Shown here piece after piece: positions 36,290 through 48,750 of a stretch of 64,000 bases of DNA. Each line of letters opens with the position of its first letter. Within the stretch, counting starts at the first letter, position 1. This DNA comes from Paguma larvata (Eukaryota > Chordata > Mammalia > Carnivora > Viverridae), in the NCBI GenBank assembly GCA_030068075.1, contig CM057826.1, positions 78,155,312 through 78,219,311 on the forward strand, written 5' to 3'. Below the pieces are notes generated by a model, which was given only the letters and a program-made list of their open reading frames with translations, ran no database searches and was not told the origin of the DNA. The position numbers and the translations under genes are program-made.

Positions 36290-36770
36290 GTATCACTGAT
36301 TCTTCATTGCTCACATAATAAAGTCCAAAGTTCTTAACATGAAATATTAGGCCCTTTGTGGTGTGACTCCTGCATACCTCACTTCTCAACACCTTCCTTA
36401 GTCAGACTAGGCTCCATTCATACGGTTCTTCTCCAGGTTCCAAGCTTACCCATGTCAGGTGCTTCAGGCCTTCTCCCTCTCCTTGAGATGCATATCTCTC
36501 TTTTCTTGCAGCTTAAGTCCCAGCTTAAATATTACCTCTTGTAACATAAATAAGCCTTAACCTTCTTTCTGTATTCTCTGTACCTATCCCTCTCTTACTA
36601 CTTGGTGTAGTTATTCTAATTTCCTTTTCATTATTTTTAAGTTCCTTAAGGACAGAGACTATCTTGTTTTTTAGGTTTCTTCCCAGGACCAGCACAGAGC
36701 CTGGGCCTGAGTTGAATCTCCTAGCCATTTAGTGAAAGAGCAGATGGATGAGTAAATAATGAAGTAAATC
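36290..36770 (+). repeat. L2 LINE 3' region
   Basis: Sense L2: 'aataaagtccaaagttcttaac', 'aggccctttgtggtgtgactcctgc', 'cttaaggacagagactatcttg', ending in 'cagatggatgagtaaataatgaa'. Confidence 0.75.
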
Positions 36771-37016
36771 AGGAGTTGGTGACTGAGGAGTTCCAGATGG
36801 GAGAGATCACCGATGACCTAACTGTTAGAACATTTCATTTAAACTTGGACAGCTATATATATTCCAATGGAAGAAATGTGGAAGTATATTGCTTTTATTC
36901 TTAATTAGTTCTGTTTTAGAAAAAGAAGTGTTATCACAACTTTACCCTATTATATATTCTTAAGATTAAAAGTATGAATCTGGAATTTGAAGAGAACTGA
37001 TATCAACTGATATTAT

Positions 37017-37310
37017 CCACCAGGTATTGTGTTAGGTCTTCTCTATACTTTTATAATTCATTTAATGTTTATAAGAGTCCTAATGAGATAGAGTTAATTT
37101 TGTCTTCTTCCTAATGAAGAAATTGAGGCTCAGATTTGAACATAAAATGCCCCAAGTCACATGATCAGAGTAAACCTTTTCTGAGTGCTTATCATGAGTC
37201 CGGCATTATTCTAAGCACTTACATATAATCACATACTCAGAGGTAGGTATTATTTTTTTCCCCATGTTGTAGATGAGGGAACAGAGAAATGTAGTAACTT
37301 CCCCATCAGT
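37017..37310 (-). repeat. Two adjacent antisense MIRs
   Basis: 37017-37165 has 'caggtattgtgttaggtctt...gaagaaattgaggctcag'; 37166-37310 repeats the pattern with 'ctgagtgcttatcatgagtccggcattattctaagc...gatgagggaacagag'. Two separate MIR copies lie end to end. Confidence 0.72.
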
Positions 37311-38185
37311 GCACTCCTGATTATCATCTGTTCTTTCAAGTCCTTAAATGTATTTCTAATAGCTTCTTTATAATCCTTGTTAAATAGTTCTGACACCTGA
37401 CTCGTCGTTTCATGGTTTCTCTTGACTGCCTTATTTCTTGACTGTGGGTTGTGTTTTGCAGTTTCTTCTTATGTCTAGAAATTTTCATATTGTATGATAT
37501 ACATCATCGATGATATATTGCATGCAGTCTGATTTATATCCTTCTCTACTCTAGCATGTGCTTTTTAGTCCTAAATGGGGTCTCAACTGAATGCCCAATG
37601 TGTTCAGCAAGATATCTTCATTCTGGTGGCACCAGAATGCTCTCTTCCAGGCCTCTACAACCTTAGTTATCTCTATTCAGCTCTCCCATCTGTATCAGGT
37701 GATGTCTGCTAGACCTTCATATTTGCACCAAGGACTAATGACAAATCCCCATAATGACTTCCAGACTGGTCTCTTCCCACTTCCTGAAGCTTGGGATTCT
37801 ATTCTCTCTGTATCATTGGCTTACTAAGATCTCTGCTCTGCTGGGTATCTGTTGTCCTGTGCTGTCCCAGTAAAGTCCATTCCTGGACTACTTTATGTTT
37901 CTCTCCTTTCCAGGACCACAGTTGTATGCTACCTGTTTTATTTTTTTTGTGTGTGTGGGGGGGGTTTAAAAGTGGTGTCCTCTTATATTTTCCCACTTTA
38001 TAGTTGTCCCTTCCTTTTTATGTTTTAAACCAGTCTCCTCTTTTCTTATCGTAAAAGTTTTTCTATGATCTTCCTTTATCCATTGCTTTCACAGTTCCTC
38101 GTTACTGTGTCAGAAAGTGGTGCATGACTAGTAAAACTAAATTACCTTCTTCTCACACTTATAAGGGGGACCAAGGTCCTAATGT

Positions 38186-38292
38186 AATATATATGTATAT
38201 ATACATATATATATTTTCCCATATATATTTATCTTTCTGTATATATACATATATATGTATATATATTTATGTTTTTCCCCCATATATACATA
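38186..38292 (+). repeat. AT-rich palindromic (TATATG/CATATA) tract
   Basis: Alternating tatatg/catata text, self-complementary in several places (for example tatatatgtatatatacatatata), able to fold into hairpins. Confidence 0.9.
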
Positions 38293-38964
38293 TTTATCCT
38301 TCTGAGAACTGGGATTCATCTTATGTACTGATTTACACATACCTAATAGCCAAAGTTGTACTTATTTATCTCCATTTCATGGAGGGTTTTTTTTGAGGTT
38401 TTATCTGTCCTTTCATTTGGAACATCTTCCTCTGTTTCTTCATTTTGCTTGATATTCTGTGTTAACTTCTATGCATTAAATGAACACCTAATTCTCTCAG
38501 TCTTGAAGGAGTGGCCTCATGTAGGAGATGAACCTTATCATTCAACTTTTCCCTAGGTCTTGGTTATCTTTTAAGTATTCGTGATTGTCCAAGCAGCTCA
38601 TTTTATTTTTAGTAGCTCCCAGTAGTTGAGGGTGTTGCAAGACCTGTCAGTGTCCCAAAGGGGAAAATTTCAGTCAACACCTAGTTTTGGATTGATTGGA
38701 AGCCAGACTCTCAAACGACAACTTTTAATGTATGCAGATGTATACAATCCTGTGGGATAAAGAGTGTAAGCCCCACTGGCCACCAGTGCCAGGCAATCTG
38801 GAGCTGTCCCCTGCATTGCATTCACAAAAATTGGGACTCCAGGTGAGTGTATAAGCCCTTATCTGGGAGATACTGGCAAGATGTAGTGAGGCAGAGGGAG
38901 AGTGTAGAGATTGTACCTGCCGGAAGAGAAAGGAAAGAAAAGAAAAGAAAAAAAAGCCTAGAAG

Positions 38965-39003
<39 letters not shown>

Positions 39004-39013
39004 TGTGTGTGTT
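38965..39013 (+). repeat. (TG)n microsatellite
   Basis: TG dinucleotide tract of about 24 units with a single 'tatg' interruption near 38997. An aaag/aaaga tract precedes it. Confidence 0.95.
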
Positions 39014-39759
39014 TAAATATGGTGTCTGCTAGCTAAAGCAGGGTATCAGTAGAGTGTAAAGCTGGCAGCCACCAGTCTCCATCCCCGAGACCACCCCAGG
39101 AGGCCTGAAAATGTGTGTCAGATTAGATGCTTGTCCCTCTGGCTGACATCCCAAGACAAGCAATTGAGCTGTTCCCAAAGTCCAGACACTCCATGATTGA
39201 TTAGCTATTATTTCTATGCTTTGTCTTGAAGCGGGCGAGACTCAGTGTGCAAGCCCTATAGGAGCCATTTCTTAGTTTGTTATAGCTTTGTGAGTCTTGG
39301 GGATGTAAGCACTGTTGTTTTTCAAAGTTAGTTGTTTTAGGGGCTCATTTCTCGGGCGCAGGTCTTAAAAATGAGGGTCCCTGATGCAAGGTTCAAACCC
39401 TTTGCTCCTTAGGAAGAAGCTTAGGGTTTTGAATTCCCTCTGGATGGTGGCTTGCTGCACCAGGACTGGGGTTTATGGTGAGATTGTGTCCCAGCCTCTC
39501 CTACCACTGTGTTGTGTGCTTTCTCTGTCTCACCCAGTGCATAGGAGGTGCTCGGCCAATTCTGGTTTTTTACAGAGGTAGTTGTTCCGTACTCGGCCAT
39601 AGATTGTGTGTAGTTGTCAGGGTGGAACAGGATTGCCGGGTGTGGGCGGGGGGCAGGGGGGGAGGGTTCAGGATCCTCTTACATTGCCGTCTTTAACTGG
39701 AACCACCGAAAGTTCCAATTTTGATGGGAAATTCAATGACTTCTTTGTGAGAGTGGTGT

Positions 39760-40555
39760 TTTATAACAATTTTTTTAAACAGCTTTATTGCAGCATAATT
39801 GTCACCAATTTTACATGTTAAAAGTGTATAAGTTTGATGAATTTTGAAGTATTTATACTTCTGTAAAATCTTCATTATAATCACGATAAAAATATTTACA
39901 TGGATCCAGAAAGTTTCCTTATGCACTTAAAGAAAATATTTTTAAAATGTTTTCTTTATTTATTTTGAAAGAGAGAGAGAGCATTGTGTGCAAACATGAG
40001 ATGGGGAGGTGCAAAGAGAGGGAGAGAGAATCCCAAGCAGGCTTCGTGCTGTCCGCACAGAGCCAGATCTTAGATCTTAGGAATTGTGAGATCATCAACT
40101 GAGCCGAAATCAAGAGTCATTGCTTAACTGACTGAGCCACCCAAGCACCCCTTCCTTTTGCTACTTTTTAATCACTCTCTTCCTCCATCCCCTTGCCTAG
40201 GCTACTGTCGATCTGATTTATGTAATCATAGATTTAGTTTGTCTGTCCTAGAATGTTCTATCAGGGAGATCCTATAGTATGTATTTTTTGGGGGCCTGGA
40301 GTTTTTCACTCAGTATAATTTTGAGACCTATTAATGGTGTTTTAGGTATTAATAGTTAATTCCTTTTTATTGCTGATTGTATGGATATACTTCAGTTTTT
40401 TCATCATGTTCATCTGTTGACTTTTGAGTTATTTCCATTTTTGTGCTATTACAAATAAGGCTGGATATGTAAAATTTATTATTGCTTCCAGTAGAATAGG
40501 CTGTTATTGCTTCTCACAATTAAGTAATTTAGGGGCTCTTGCTGAAAAAACAAAC
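39760..40555 (-). repeat. L1M-class LINE 3' end, split by a SINE
   Basis: Antisense: 'aacagctttattgcagcataattgtcacc' and, after the SINE, 'attcctttttattgctgattgtatggatatac' and 'ttatttccatttttgtgctattacaaataaggctgg', characteristic of old L1 3' UTRs. Confidence 0.8.
39945..40151 (-). mobile_element. CAN-SINE nested in old L1
   Basis: Antisense copy with 'aacatgagatggggaggtgc' in the body and head 'gagccacccaagcacccc'. Splits the L1 3' end. Target-site duplication not clear. Confidence 0.9.
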
Positions 40556-40559
40556 AAAC

Positions 40560-41600
40560 TGGCTTTTAAAAGGTGCCAGCCCAAGCCGACTGAGGCCTTC
40601 AAGAACTTCCTGCGAGGCGTGGACTACATGGTCTCATCCTGCGTGGCTCACCTGTCATGACCTCCCAGCCTCCCTGACCAGTGGAGCATCCATTGATGGC
40701 AACTGATCATGCTTTTGCACCCTGTCCCAGAGCAGCAAGTCTGGGACTCTCCCTTCAGGACCTCCGGAGCATACCATGAAGGTCTCCTTTTGAATGACCC
40801 TTGTTGCCCTGGTATAGGACCCAGCCCTCACCTCCCCCTGCACTAACCTGGGAGGTGCATAGGGCACTGGGGTAGAGAAAGGCAAGATGGGCAGATCATG
40901 TGGGGAGATGACTTTGATATATGATTGCCACCCTAACCTTGACCTCTAACTTGTGATTCCCCTCATCTCCTGGGAGAGATGTCCTAATATATCCCTAAAG
41001 TAGTCCGCTCCCTCATTTTGGTGTTAAGGTGCAGAGGGCATGTATCACCACTCCCTAATCTATGTGTCTGTAGATAAGGGACAAGAGGTTGTTGTAGTTG
41101 CCTAGGATGCCTCCACCAGACTCTCCCTACTTATCGCATTTCAAGGGTAGGAAACTTGGGACTGGGACTCCATTCACCACAGCTGATATGGTTTCTCAGT
41201 AACTCTTCAAAGACCTGAACGGTATGTACATGTCAGGGGAGGCTTGCTGATGGGTTAGTGGTCCTTAGGATGTGATGGAAACATCCAGTGTGTGAAATAG
41301 AAGTTGGAATGGGACATGGTGGACAATGAACAAGTATGAGGGAAGGATTGGAGCTGGAGCAACAGGAAGGGGTCTGGGGCCATTGATTGCACTAACTTTG
41401 GTAGTTGTCTAGGCAGTGTGTGTCTAGAGTGGTAGCGGGGAGGAAGCTAAGCTGAGGCAGGGCTGATTGGGTTTTTGGCATATGGGTGGGAAGGGCCGTC
41501 TTGAGGCTCTGACCACACCGTGTTATGTGGAGGGTGCCCTCCTGTGTCCCACAATTACTGCTGTAACAAACTGTAGAGGAATTGGGAAAAAAAAGATACC
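40560..41600 (+). pseudogene. Possible 3'-end retrocopy of an unidentified mRNA
   Basis: A sharp rise in GC begins at about 40560 next to old L1 text. The first ~95 bases read as a coding C-terminus (PKPTEAFKNFLRGVDYMV..., stop tga at 40658-40660) and the following ~930 bases look like a 3' UTR with no interspersed repeat. It ends at an a-rich stretch (41587-41594) before ordinary AT-rich DNA. I do not recognise the parent gene. No clear target-site duplication or aataaa signal is visible. It could instead be an unclassified repeat or chance. Confidence 0.35.
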
Positions 41601-43530
41601 AACAATTACAAAAGTTTCAGAATCCCAGTTAAGTCTCCAAACGACTGAGTTTGCAAAGTACTTTGTCGCTTTTCTTTCTTTCTTTTTTTTTTTTTCATTA
41701 ATGCCTCACCAGAAGTAAGTGGGAATCAGAGAGAGAGAGAGAGGGGCAGCGAGAGAGAGAAAGTAAAAAGTGGTAAAACAATTTAGAAAAATCTAGTATC
41801 TGGTTTTGTTGATTAGAGGTGAACCTACTCAATTTTCAGTCAAAATTAGCCACAGAGTTGTGTTTTAAATTAATAAGGGTCACATCATTTGAAGGAAATT
41901 ATTTTAAGCATTTCTCTGAGAGCTTCTTTTTCCCACTAAGCCTTTTGCACAGGCATTTTGATTCATAAAGGTGTTGATGTTCATTAAACCTTATAGTCAA
42001 TTTATATTTTTATTTTCTCTACCTGTTTTCACTTAGTGAGAGCCTATGGTTCAGTGTTTCCTTTTTTGGAAACTTTTCCTTTTTCTAGCCCTTCAGTCTA
42101 TTTTGCTTTGCATAGTTGTGCTTTAACTCTTCGCCCAGAAGAGGAAATGACTCATTTCTATACAGTAGCATGTAGGTGTTTGATGAATGTTGCTGCCAGG
42201 TAGAAATAGACTGTAACGCCAGTGTAAATGGAGTTTTACAGCAACTGAAATCTGAAGGATTTAAATTTTCTTAGGAATTTAAATTGAATGAAAATAACTT
42301 CAGAAAGTGGTAAGGACTTTATGTTCTCTGGGCAAACTAAAGAGTGGCTAATGTTAAGAAATTGCCAATGGCCTAATGAAAGAATGGCATGTTCTTTGAG
42401 ATGTTTCCCCCCCCCCACTTAAAATATTGTTTTGGGACTGTGACGTTTGAGCAGGATGACACACCAGGTGTATTATGGGCCTGATGTGTCAGATCAAACC
42501 AGATCAATTTTGAAGATTTTTGACTGTTGAGTTCACAGAAATCTCCAAGTTTATGTGTTCTTCACACTTCTGTGGTATAGGAAGTGAGGAAGTGGGTTAT
42601 ACGGTATCTTCCTCTGCTTAATGTTCTTCTTAATGTTCTAAAAATAATGGCATTGTCCTCATTATGGAGACCATTAAAAGTTGAGTTGCAGGATACCACA
42701 TTGTCCTACAAAATGGCTACCATACTGAGACATGAGAATGGTCTTTGCCCGTGCCGAAAGGCTGATGTTCGTGCCTTAGGCACAATTCCCACATGGTTAG
42801 GGTTTATTAAATATTAAGCACAATTATATGTAGTAGATACCTGGCTAATTACATTTTTTCCTTAATTTATAGCAGTGCCTAGAGCAGTACCTTACATATA
42901 ATATATAGGTAGTAAAGTTACATAAAAATGGATAAATTAAAAACTGAAAGATGTGCACAGTAAAATTTTAAATCGTTCTTCGAGGTGTGATTGTAAAACT
43001 TTATTTTAGACTTCATAATTCGTGGAAATAAATGTAACCATTTTGATTTTTTAACTTGTTATAGTTTTATTATTTTGATCATTTAAAAACTGCAATATTA
43101 TAGCACCTTCGCGGATTTGTGAAACTTGATCAAGAATCTGTATTTAATGCCAAAAGAAGGAAAAAGATGGAATATCCGATTGGTTTAGAATCGAATAAGT
43201 TAAATGATATTTACAGCATAAAATATCCTAGTAGGATGTTTTCTAATAACATGAAGATCATAATTAACTTGAAGAAAGAAGAGACAGAGTGTGTGTTAGT
43301 AGACAACAAAGAAGAAGATATTAGGGTTTAACTGATCAGAGTATAACCTATAAGTATGAAAATGCAGATAATAAAAAATGATAAGAGAATCTAAAAATAG
43401 AGAATTGTTTTGACTAAATGTAAAATGGTATGTTGCCAAGAATTCATTACACATGACTGACCATATTTGACGCTGCTGAGGTATATGCAGCTAACAAAGA
43501 TCTTAGAAAAATAAGCAAAGACCTTGGAAA
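41601..43530. other. Intron, mostly unrecognised
   Basis: Holds a poly-T stretch (about 41676-41696), a (ga)n tract (41731-41762) and a 10-12 base C run near 42406. The 75-codon frame at 43104-43331 is discussed as a finding. Confidence 0.4.
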
Positions 43531-43551
43531 ATATCTTGCTCACTAATTTAA

Positions 43552-43734
43552 TTTTTTTATTGTTTATTTACTTTGGACAGAGAGACAGAGTGTGAGCAGG
43601 GGAGGGGCAGAGAAAGAGGGAGACACAGAATCTGAAGCAGGTTCCAGGCCCTGAGCTGTCAGCACAGAGCCCAACGTGGGGCTCGAACTCACAAACCATG
43701 AGATCATGACCTGACCGAGCCACCCAGGCGCCCC
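43552..43734 (-). mobile_element. CAN-SINE with internal deletion
   Basis: Antisense copy in which 'atgacctgaccgagccaccc' lacks the usual ~20-base 'gccgaagtcagacgcttaac' segment. 18-bp target-site duplication tcttgctcactaatttaa (43534) / tcttgcccactaacttaa (43735), two mismatches. Confidence 0.95.
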
Positions 43735-43752
43735 TCTTGCCCACTAACTTAA

Positions 43753-44929
43753 TAAGTCTGTTTGTTGAATATTCAAAAAAGCCTTTTGAATATTCAGTAT
43801 TTGCCAAACACTATGGTAGATGACCAATGTAGAGTGTCTGCCTTCAAAGGGTTCATGCTGTGCTGGGGAAGATGGAGAAACAGACCAAAAGTTAGAATCT
43901 AGAGCTTAGAAATATATCGTCTTTCAGCCTTGGCCTCACCATTCAGTCAGAACCTGCTCTCATCTCTGAGCCTTTGGACAGCTCAAGAGGAAATGCCCAC
44001 CCTCATGTTTCTGTCATCCCTGAACTTGTGTGTGAACACAAGATTAGCATCGTAGCTAATCTATACAACAGTATCTCTTATGTACTCAAAGTATGACATC
44101 ACACTTAACATTTAACTTTTAGATCTAGATAAGTATTGTACATAAAACTTAGAACGATAATATCCTTACGTGCTTTTTATGTTGAATGATGAATTTCAAG
44201 CAATTAAATAGAAATACAGATGAACAAATAGCACAAATACTAAGAGATACTGTATTACTTAGATGACTTGAAGACCCTTACATATTTTCAATAAATAAGT
44301 GGTTATAAAACATGCAATTTATATATAAATATATATATATTATAGAAATCTAAACAACAATCCATGAAAGAAGAATATAGATGAAATCACATTATATTAC
44401 TAATCTTTATAGAATTCTAATATTTGTAGAAAACTTTAGGACTCAAAATTCCATGAGGAGGGAAAATTATACAATCATGTGTGAAAACATCCATGAGAAA
44501 TCTTCTTTAATCAGACATAATAAGTAACATACAAAGTGTGAAGAAAAAGGTGGTAGAAGAAATGATGTACCTCAGAATCTGAAAGTGAGCATCTGTTTAG
44601 GAAAGCATTTGTGAAGCATGGTAGCTGTAGGGGCAACCTAATGACTGAGAGGGCTGAGAAGAAGATGTAAAATAATTTTTACATAAAATTGTAATAACTG
44701 TAATACTAATAAACATGTCCAAAAAAGTTTCACAGACATGTTCTTACAGTCCATAAACTTATGTGTTATATGAAATTGACTTCAGCCTCAGCTTTGGCTA
44801 AATGTGGGTTCTCGGACTCAGCCTCCACTGGATGGAGGTATACACATTAGCAGAACATAAAAGGAAGGTGTTTGACCCAGTTTGGGTTAGGGAAGTTTTC
44901 CTGAGTTGTCTTGAAACGCCAGTGGGAGT
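43753..44929. other. AT-rich intron, nothing recognised
   Basis: Includes a short tatata run near 44320-44345. No frame or named repeat. Confidence 0.45.
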
Positions 44930-46010
44930 ACCTGAGGTAAAGAAGGGGTGAGGTGAGCACAAGGAGAGTGGATCACCAGATGTTTAACATTACTGAGGTG
45001 GAGCACAAGGCTGGGACTGTCGTGGGGGAGACTGGGGAAGAACCTGGTCATGCAGGATTTCTCTTCCATGCTTGATGGTTTAGGCTTTTTCTTCTAAAAA
45101 TCTTTACAGAGAGGAGTGACTTGCTCAAGCTTGTATCAGGCTTGGTGGTTTGAGTGGCAGCAACGAGAGGCGGGGTTTGACAGCTTAGGAAGCTGCTAGG
45201 ATAGTGAAGGGACAAGGTGAGGAGAACCGAATGAGGCATTGGGAGAAGTGAGAAGTTTTTCAGATGTGAAATCAGTAAATGTGCCGCTTAGAGAATTGGG
45301 GGAGCCAGAGGGGGTCCTAAGAAGCTCCTTCAGCTTTGTAGTGGAGTCGCCAACTGAATTGTGGATGGGTTTAGAGATGTGAATGCAGAAAGAGGTGAAG
45401 TCTTTGGTAAAGAAAGGTGTAATATTGAGCTTTGTGCCAATGAGTTGCCGAGTGGAGGCCAGTAGAGATCTGGACACCTGCATCTAAAGTCCCCAAGAGT
45501 CAGGCACACCCTAAGGGAGTTGGAAGCTTGAGATCCAGCCACAGGTGGGTGGTGGGTAAAATGGTGGGAGAGGGTGGGACTGTGTGAGGAGGGCAGCAGG
45601 GTGTTGGAAGGTTCTAAGTGCCAGGGCAAAAAGAAAACCAGAACACGATCAGGGGCATGAAGAGTGCTGGCGTTGAGGGAGAGGGTTTCAGGTTTAAACT
45701 GGGCAGACATGCTGGGCCTCACCGGGAAAGCGAGATTGGAGCACAGATTTAAAGGATGTGAGGGAGTCAGTCATGCTCTTGTCCAGGGGGAGCGTACCGC
45801 AGGCCGGAAGGGACATCCCGGGCAAAAGCCCTGACTTGGGAGCATGTCTACAGTGTGCTGGGAATATGGAGGAGGCCGGGGTGGCTGGGATGGGTGAGTG
45901 AAGTGTTGCAGGGTTTCAGCAAAGTAATGGCTTACATTAAAAAAAAAATTACTATGGCTGCTAGGCTGGGAATAGACTGGAGATAGAGACAATAATGTAA
46001 ACAAAGACCC
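44930..46010 (-). repeat. Antisense L2 cluster
   Basis: 'acctggtcatgcaggatttc' with 'acagagaggagtgacttgc' (45040-45125) and again 'catcccgggcaaaagccctg' to 'actatggctgctaggctgg' (45800-45970) are reversed L2 3' text; the GA-rich part between resembles reversed L2 ORF2. The repeated segments imply at least two copies. Antisense frames of up to 130 codons here are LINE relics. Confidence 0.65.
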
Positions 46011-46029
46011 TAAGGAGCAACCTAGGGAG

Positions 46030-46490
46030 AGCATGAGCCTTATCTCCTGCCGAACCCCGGGTTCATGGCATATGTGCCCCTCTCCTGCCGCTGGGCCTTT
46101 GTGCCTGCCTATCTTCTTATGAAATATCCTTCTCCTTACTGTTCATCTTTGCCTAATCAACCCTGCCTACTCTTTGCAATCTCTTTTAAATACCACTTAC
46201 TCAAAAAAGAGGTCTTCCCTGACCATCCCTGACTACATTACCTTCCCACTATTATATATGCTCAAGGACCTTAGTGATCGATTTACTTCTTGCAGCTTGT
46301 TTGTAAATTTATGATTAAATGAGTACACTTCTTGGAGTCTTCATTTCATAAAGAGTCTACACTTGATGAGCACAGAAATAAATGGCACGTAACAGATACT
46401 TGCTGGATAAGTTTTGAATGAATAAGTGCATGACTGAATGGATGTAATAATGAGATGGAAAGAAGACTCTAAGCCTCTGACCAAAATATT
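46030..46490 (+). repeat. L2 LINE 3' end
   Basis: Sense L2: 'gctgggcctttgtgcctgcc', 'aaagaggtcttccctgaccatccctgac', tail 'cagatacttgctggataagttttgaatgaataag'. Inverted relative to the preceding cluster. Confidence 0.78.
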
Positions 46491-47635
46491 CAATAAACTG
46501 GGCTCCTGGCTCAGTGACTGCAGTGAGGAGAGAGATAGGCTGGCATGATCAAATGTCAGAAGCCTCGTGGGAGAAGAAGTCATTTGTTCTGAGCAGCCAT
46601 CAAAAATACATGCCCTTTGCCTCTCTCTATCCCCTTAGTCCTTTAGAAACCAGGAAAGCAAAGAAGAGAGTCGTAAACATGCACCCAACAGTCTGTGTAA
46701 CTCAGTGCAGGAAAATGCCTATGGCCAGAGAAAATAATTAGGAAATTCAGTGAACATCTTTAACTCAAGCCAGATGTTCTCTGAGTTGAAACATTTGATT
46801 CCAGACCTCTAGGAATGACTGATGTTTGCATTTTATGTTTGATTTTCACAAGCGCTGTAACTCAAACCTGCGACAAGATTCACCAGATATATCTTGTGAC
46901 ACGTCTCTAATTAAACCCTTTATTAAAACATACAACTGTGAAAATAAATAAACCTCAAAGCACAGTAAATAAATTCGAGAGGGCCTCCTGAAAACCCAAA
47001 ACCCCTAAATTGATGTTTTTTTCTACTCTGTTTCCACCTATCTTCATGAGAGTTCTTTAGGATGCTTGGATGTGCTGTGTATCATTTTCATAATTTTACC
47101 ACTGGAGGGCTCAATGGCCTTTTTAATGTTGCTTTGAAGAGACCAAATTTTATGTTTGTACCACAGTAAGACTTGGAGACAAAAAACAATTGATCCCTCT
47201 TTTGAGAAAATCCGATTTTATTAATGGGGGATACATTTAGGTGCTTAAGTGTGTGTCTCATATCAGTAAAAATGCTTTTGTAAAATACCTAAAGACGGAA
47301 CGTCTTGCCATTGCTACTTCTAAACTGAAATCATATAGGCCACATTAACCTCTCTCCCAAAGAATACAAGGGAATCGAGATTATATCCAGCAAGACCGTC
47401 TGCATGTGCGTGTGCACCTGTGGAGCGCTTGCGTGTACGTGCTCGAGGCAGTGTGGTGGAGACGTGGAGGAGGGGGCCTGAGTGCTTTGCATGTCCAGGA
47501 ATTAGATGATTAATGTAGTAGGGCTGGGAGCAGGAATATTTGCAAGGACTAATTGAAAGGATATAGGACTGAGTGTCTGGGGAATAGTGGTCATGGATGG
47601 TTCCAGGATTCGTTGTTGCTTGTTATGTTGTAAAG
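46491..47635. other. Intron, nothing recognised
   Basis: A GT/CG-mixed stretch lies at 47400-47480. No frame or repeat supported. Confidence 0.4.
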
Positions 47636-48110
47636 ATTCTGATTGCACTTATTTCCTGCAAGTATTCTATGCCTATGTGGTCCACCTTCTCTGAGGCTGA
47701 TGCTGGAGTATGGATTGAGCAAATGAGTTCTGACCTGAGTGCTACATCAGTTTAGGATTTGCCTTTTTTAATTTTTTTGCTGTATTTTGTAAACATCCAG
47801 GGAGTAGCAATGAGGTGTTATGCAGACAACCTAGAGACAGTGTTGACCCTCAATTGAAAGTATAAAATCAACATAAAGCAGAGAGATGGAAATATCAGAA
47901 TCTCTCTCCCATGTGCAATAAGACTTAACTACAAATTGAAAAATTAACATTTTTAAAGATAAATAATAGGCCAGTTGAAAGGGAGATGACTTCTCAGACT
48001 GACACCAACACAGGATTAGGGGAGAGTCTGAGAAAGAAACTTTGGAGGCTGGCATAACAACGTCAGTCCTTTTGACTTCCCCGCCATGGCGATGGATGCT
48101 TGTACCCCTA
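47636..48110 (+). repeat. Dispersed repeat, copy 1 (unclassified)
   Basis: 'tatgtggtccaccttctctgaggctgatgctggagtatggattgagcaaatgagttctgacctgag' style text shares its order of words with 49650-49750. Probably an ancient mammalian repeat; family not recognised. Confidence 0.55.
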
Positions 48111-48525
48111 TGATTTTGAATCACCAGCAAATTCTCCTTGTTCTCATTTCATGCTTATTCAACTACATTTGGTCTATGACTTGGCCTCTCATTGCTTTGC
48201 CTGTTGCTAAGGATGTACTGGTCATTTCAATCTGAGTTTTCAGATCCATGTATCAGGAGTGCTTATCACATCAGCTCAGCATCCACATGTATGGTGTGCT
48301 CAAAGAATCAGGTTCTGAGCCAGTGGAGTTGAGAACAAGGCTCTGGGCCATGGCAGGTTCGCCAAGGCATATGCCACTTTCTTAGGCTATTTGCAGCTTG
48401 CTCATGGGCCTATCGGAGTGTTGCTTCTCACTGTCCATTTTCCTTCCAGTCCCTACACATTCCACTAAATATTTCTTGGAGTAATTGAGAAAGAAAGACT
48501 GTACCAGAAAAAAAAAACTAATTTT
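48111..48525. other. Intron, nothing recognised
   Basis: Unassigned. Confidence 0.4.
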
Positions 48526-48539
48526 AAAAAGGAAATACC

Positions 48540-48736
48540 TGGGGCACCTAGATGGCTTAATTAAGTGTCAGACTCTTGACCTCGGCTCATGATTTCATAC
48601 TTCATGAGATTGAGCCCTGTGTAGGGCTCTACAATGAGAGTGCAGAGCCTACTTGGGATTCTCCCTTTCCCTCTCTCTCTGCCCCTCCCCTGCTTATGCT
48701 CTCTCTCTCTCTCTCTAAAAATAAACTTAAAAAAAT
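48540..48736 (+). mobile_element. CAN-SINE
   Basis: Sense copy, short head ('ggggcacctagatggcttaattaag'), ending in 'aaaataaacttaaaaaaat'. Perfect 14-bp target-site duplication aaaaaggaaatacc at 48526-48539 and 48737-48750. Confidence 0.96.
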
Positions 48737-48750
48737 AAAAAGGAAATACC

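Larger units (their letters stand above)
37311..39720 (-). repeat. Probable old L1-class untranslated sequence with microsatellites
   Basis: Segments such as 'gtctagaaattttcatattgtatgatat' and 'ggttcaaaccctttgctccttaggaagaagcttagggttttgaattccctc' recall antisense L1M untranslated text, and an L1 3' end follows from 39760. Class is by memory. Frames within are not supported as genes. Confidence 0.4.

Noticed and set aside
45330..45722. 130-codon minus-strand open frame
   Set aside because: It lies in antisense L2 sequence, so it runs along the sense direction of the dead LINE and is a relic.
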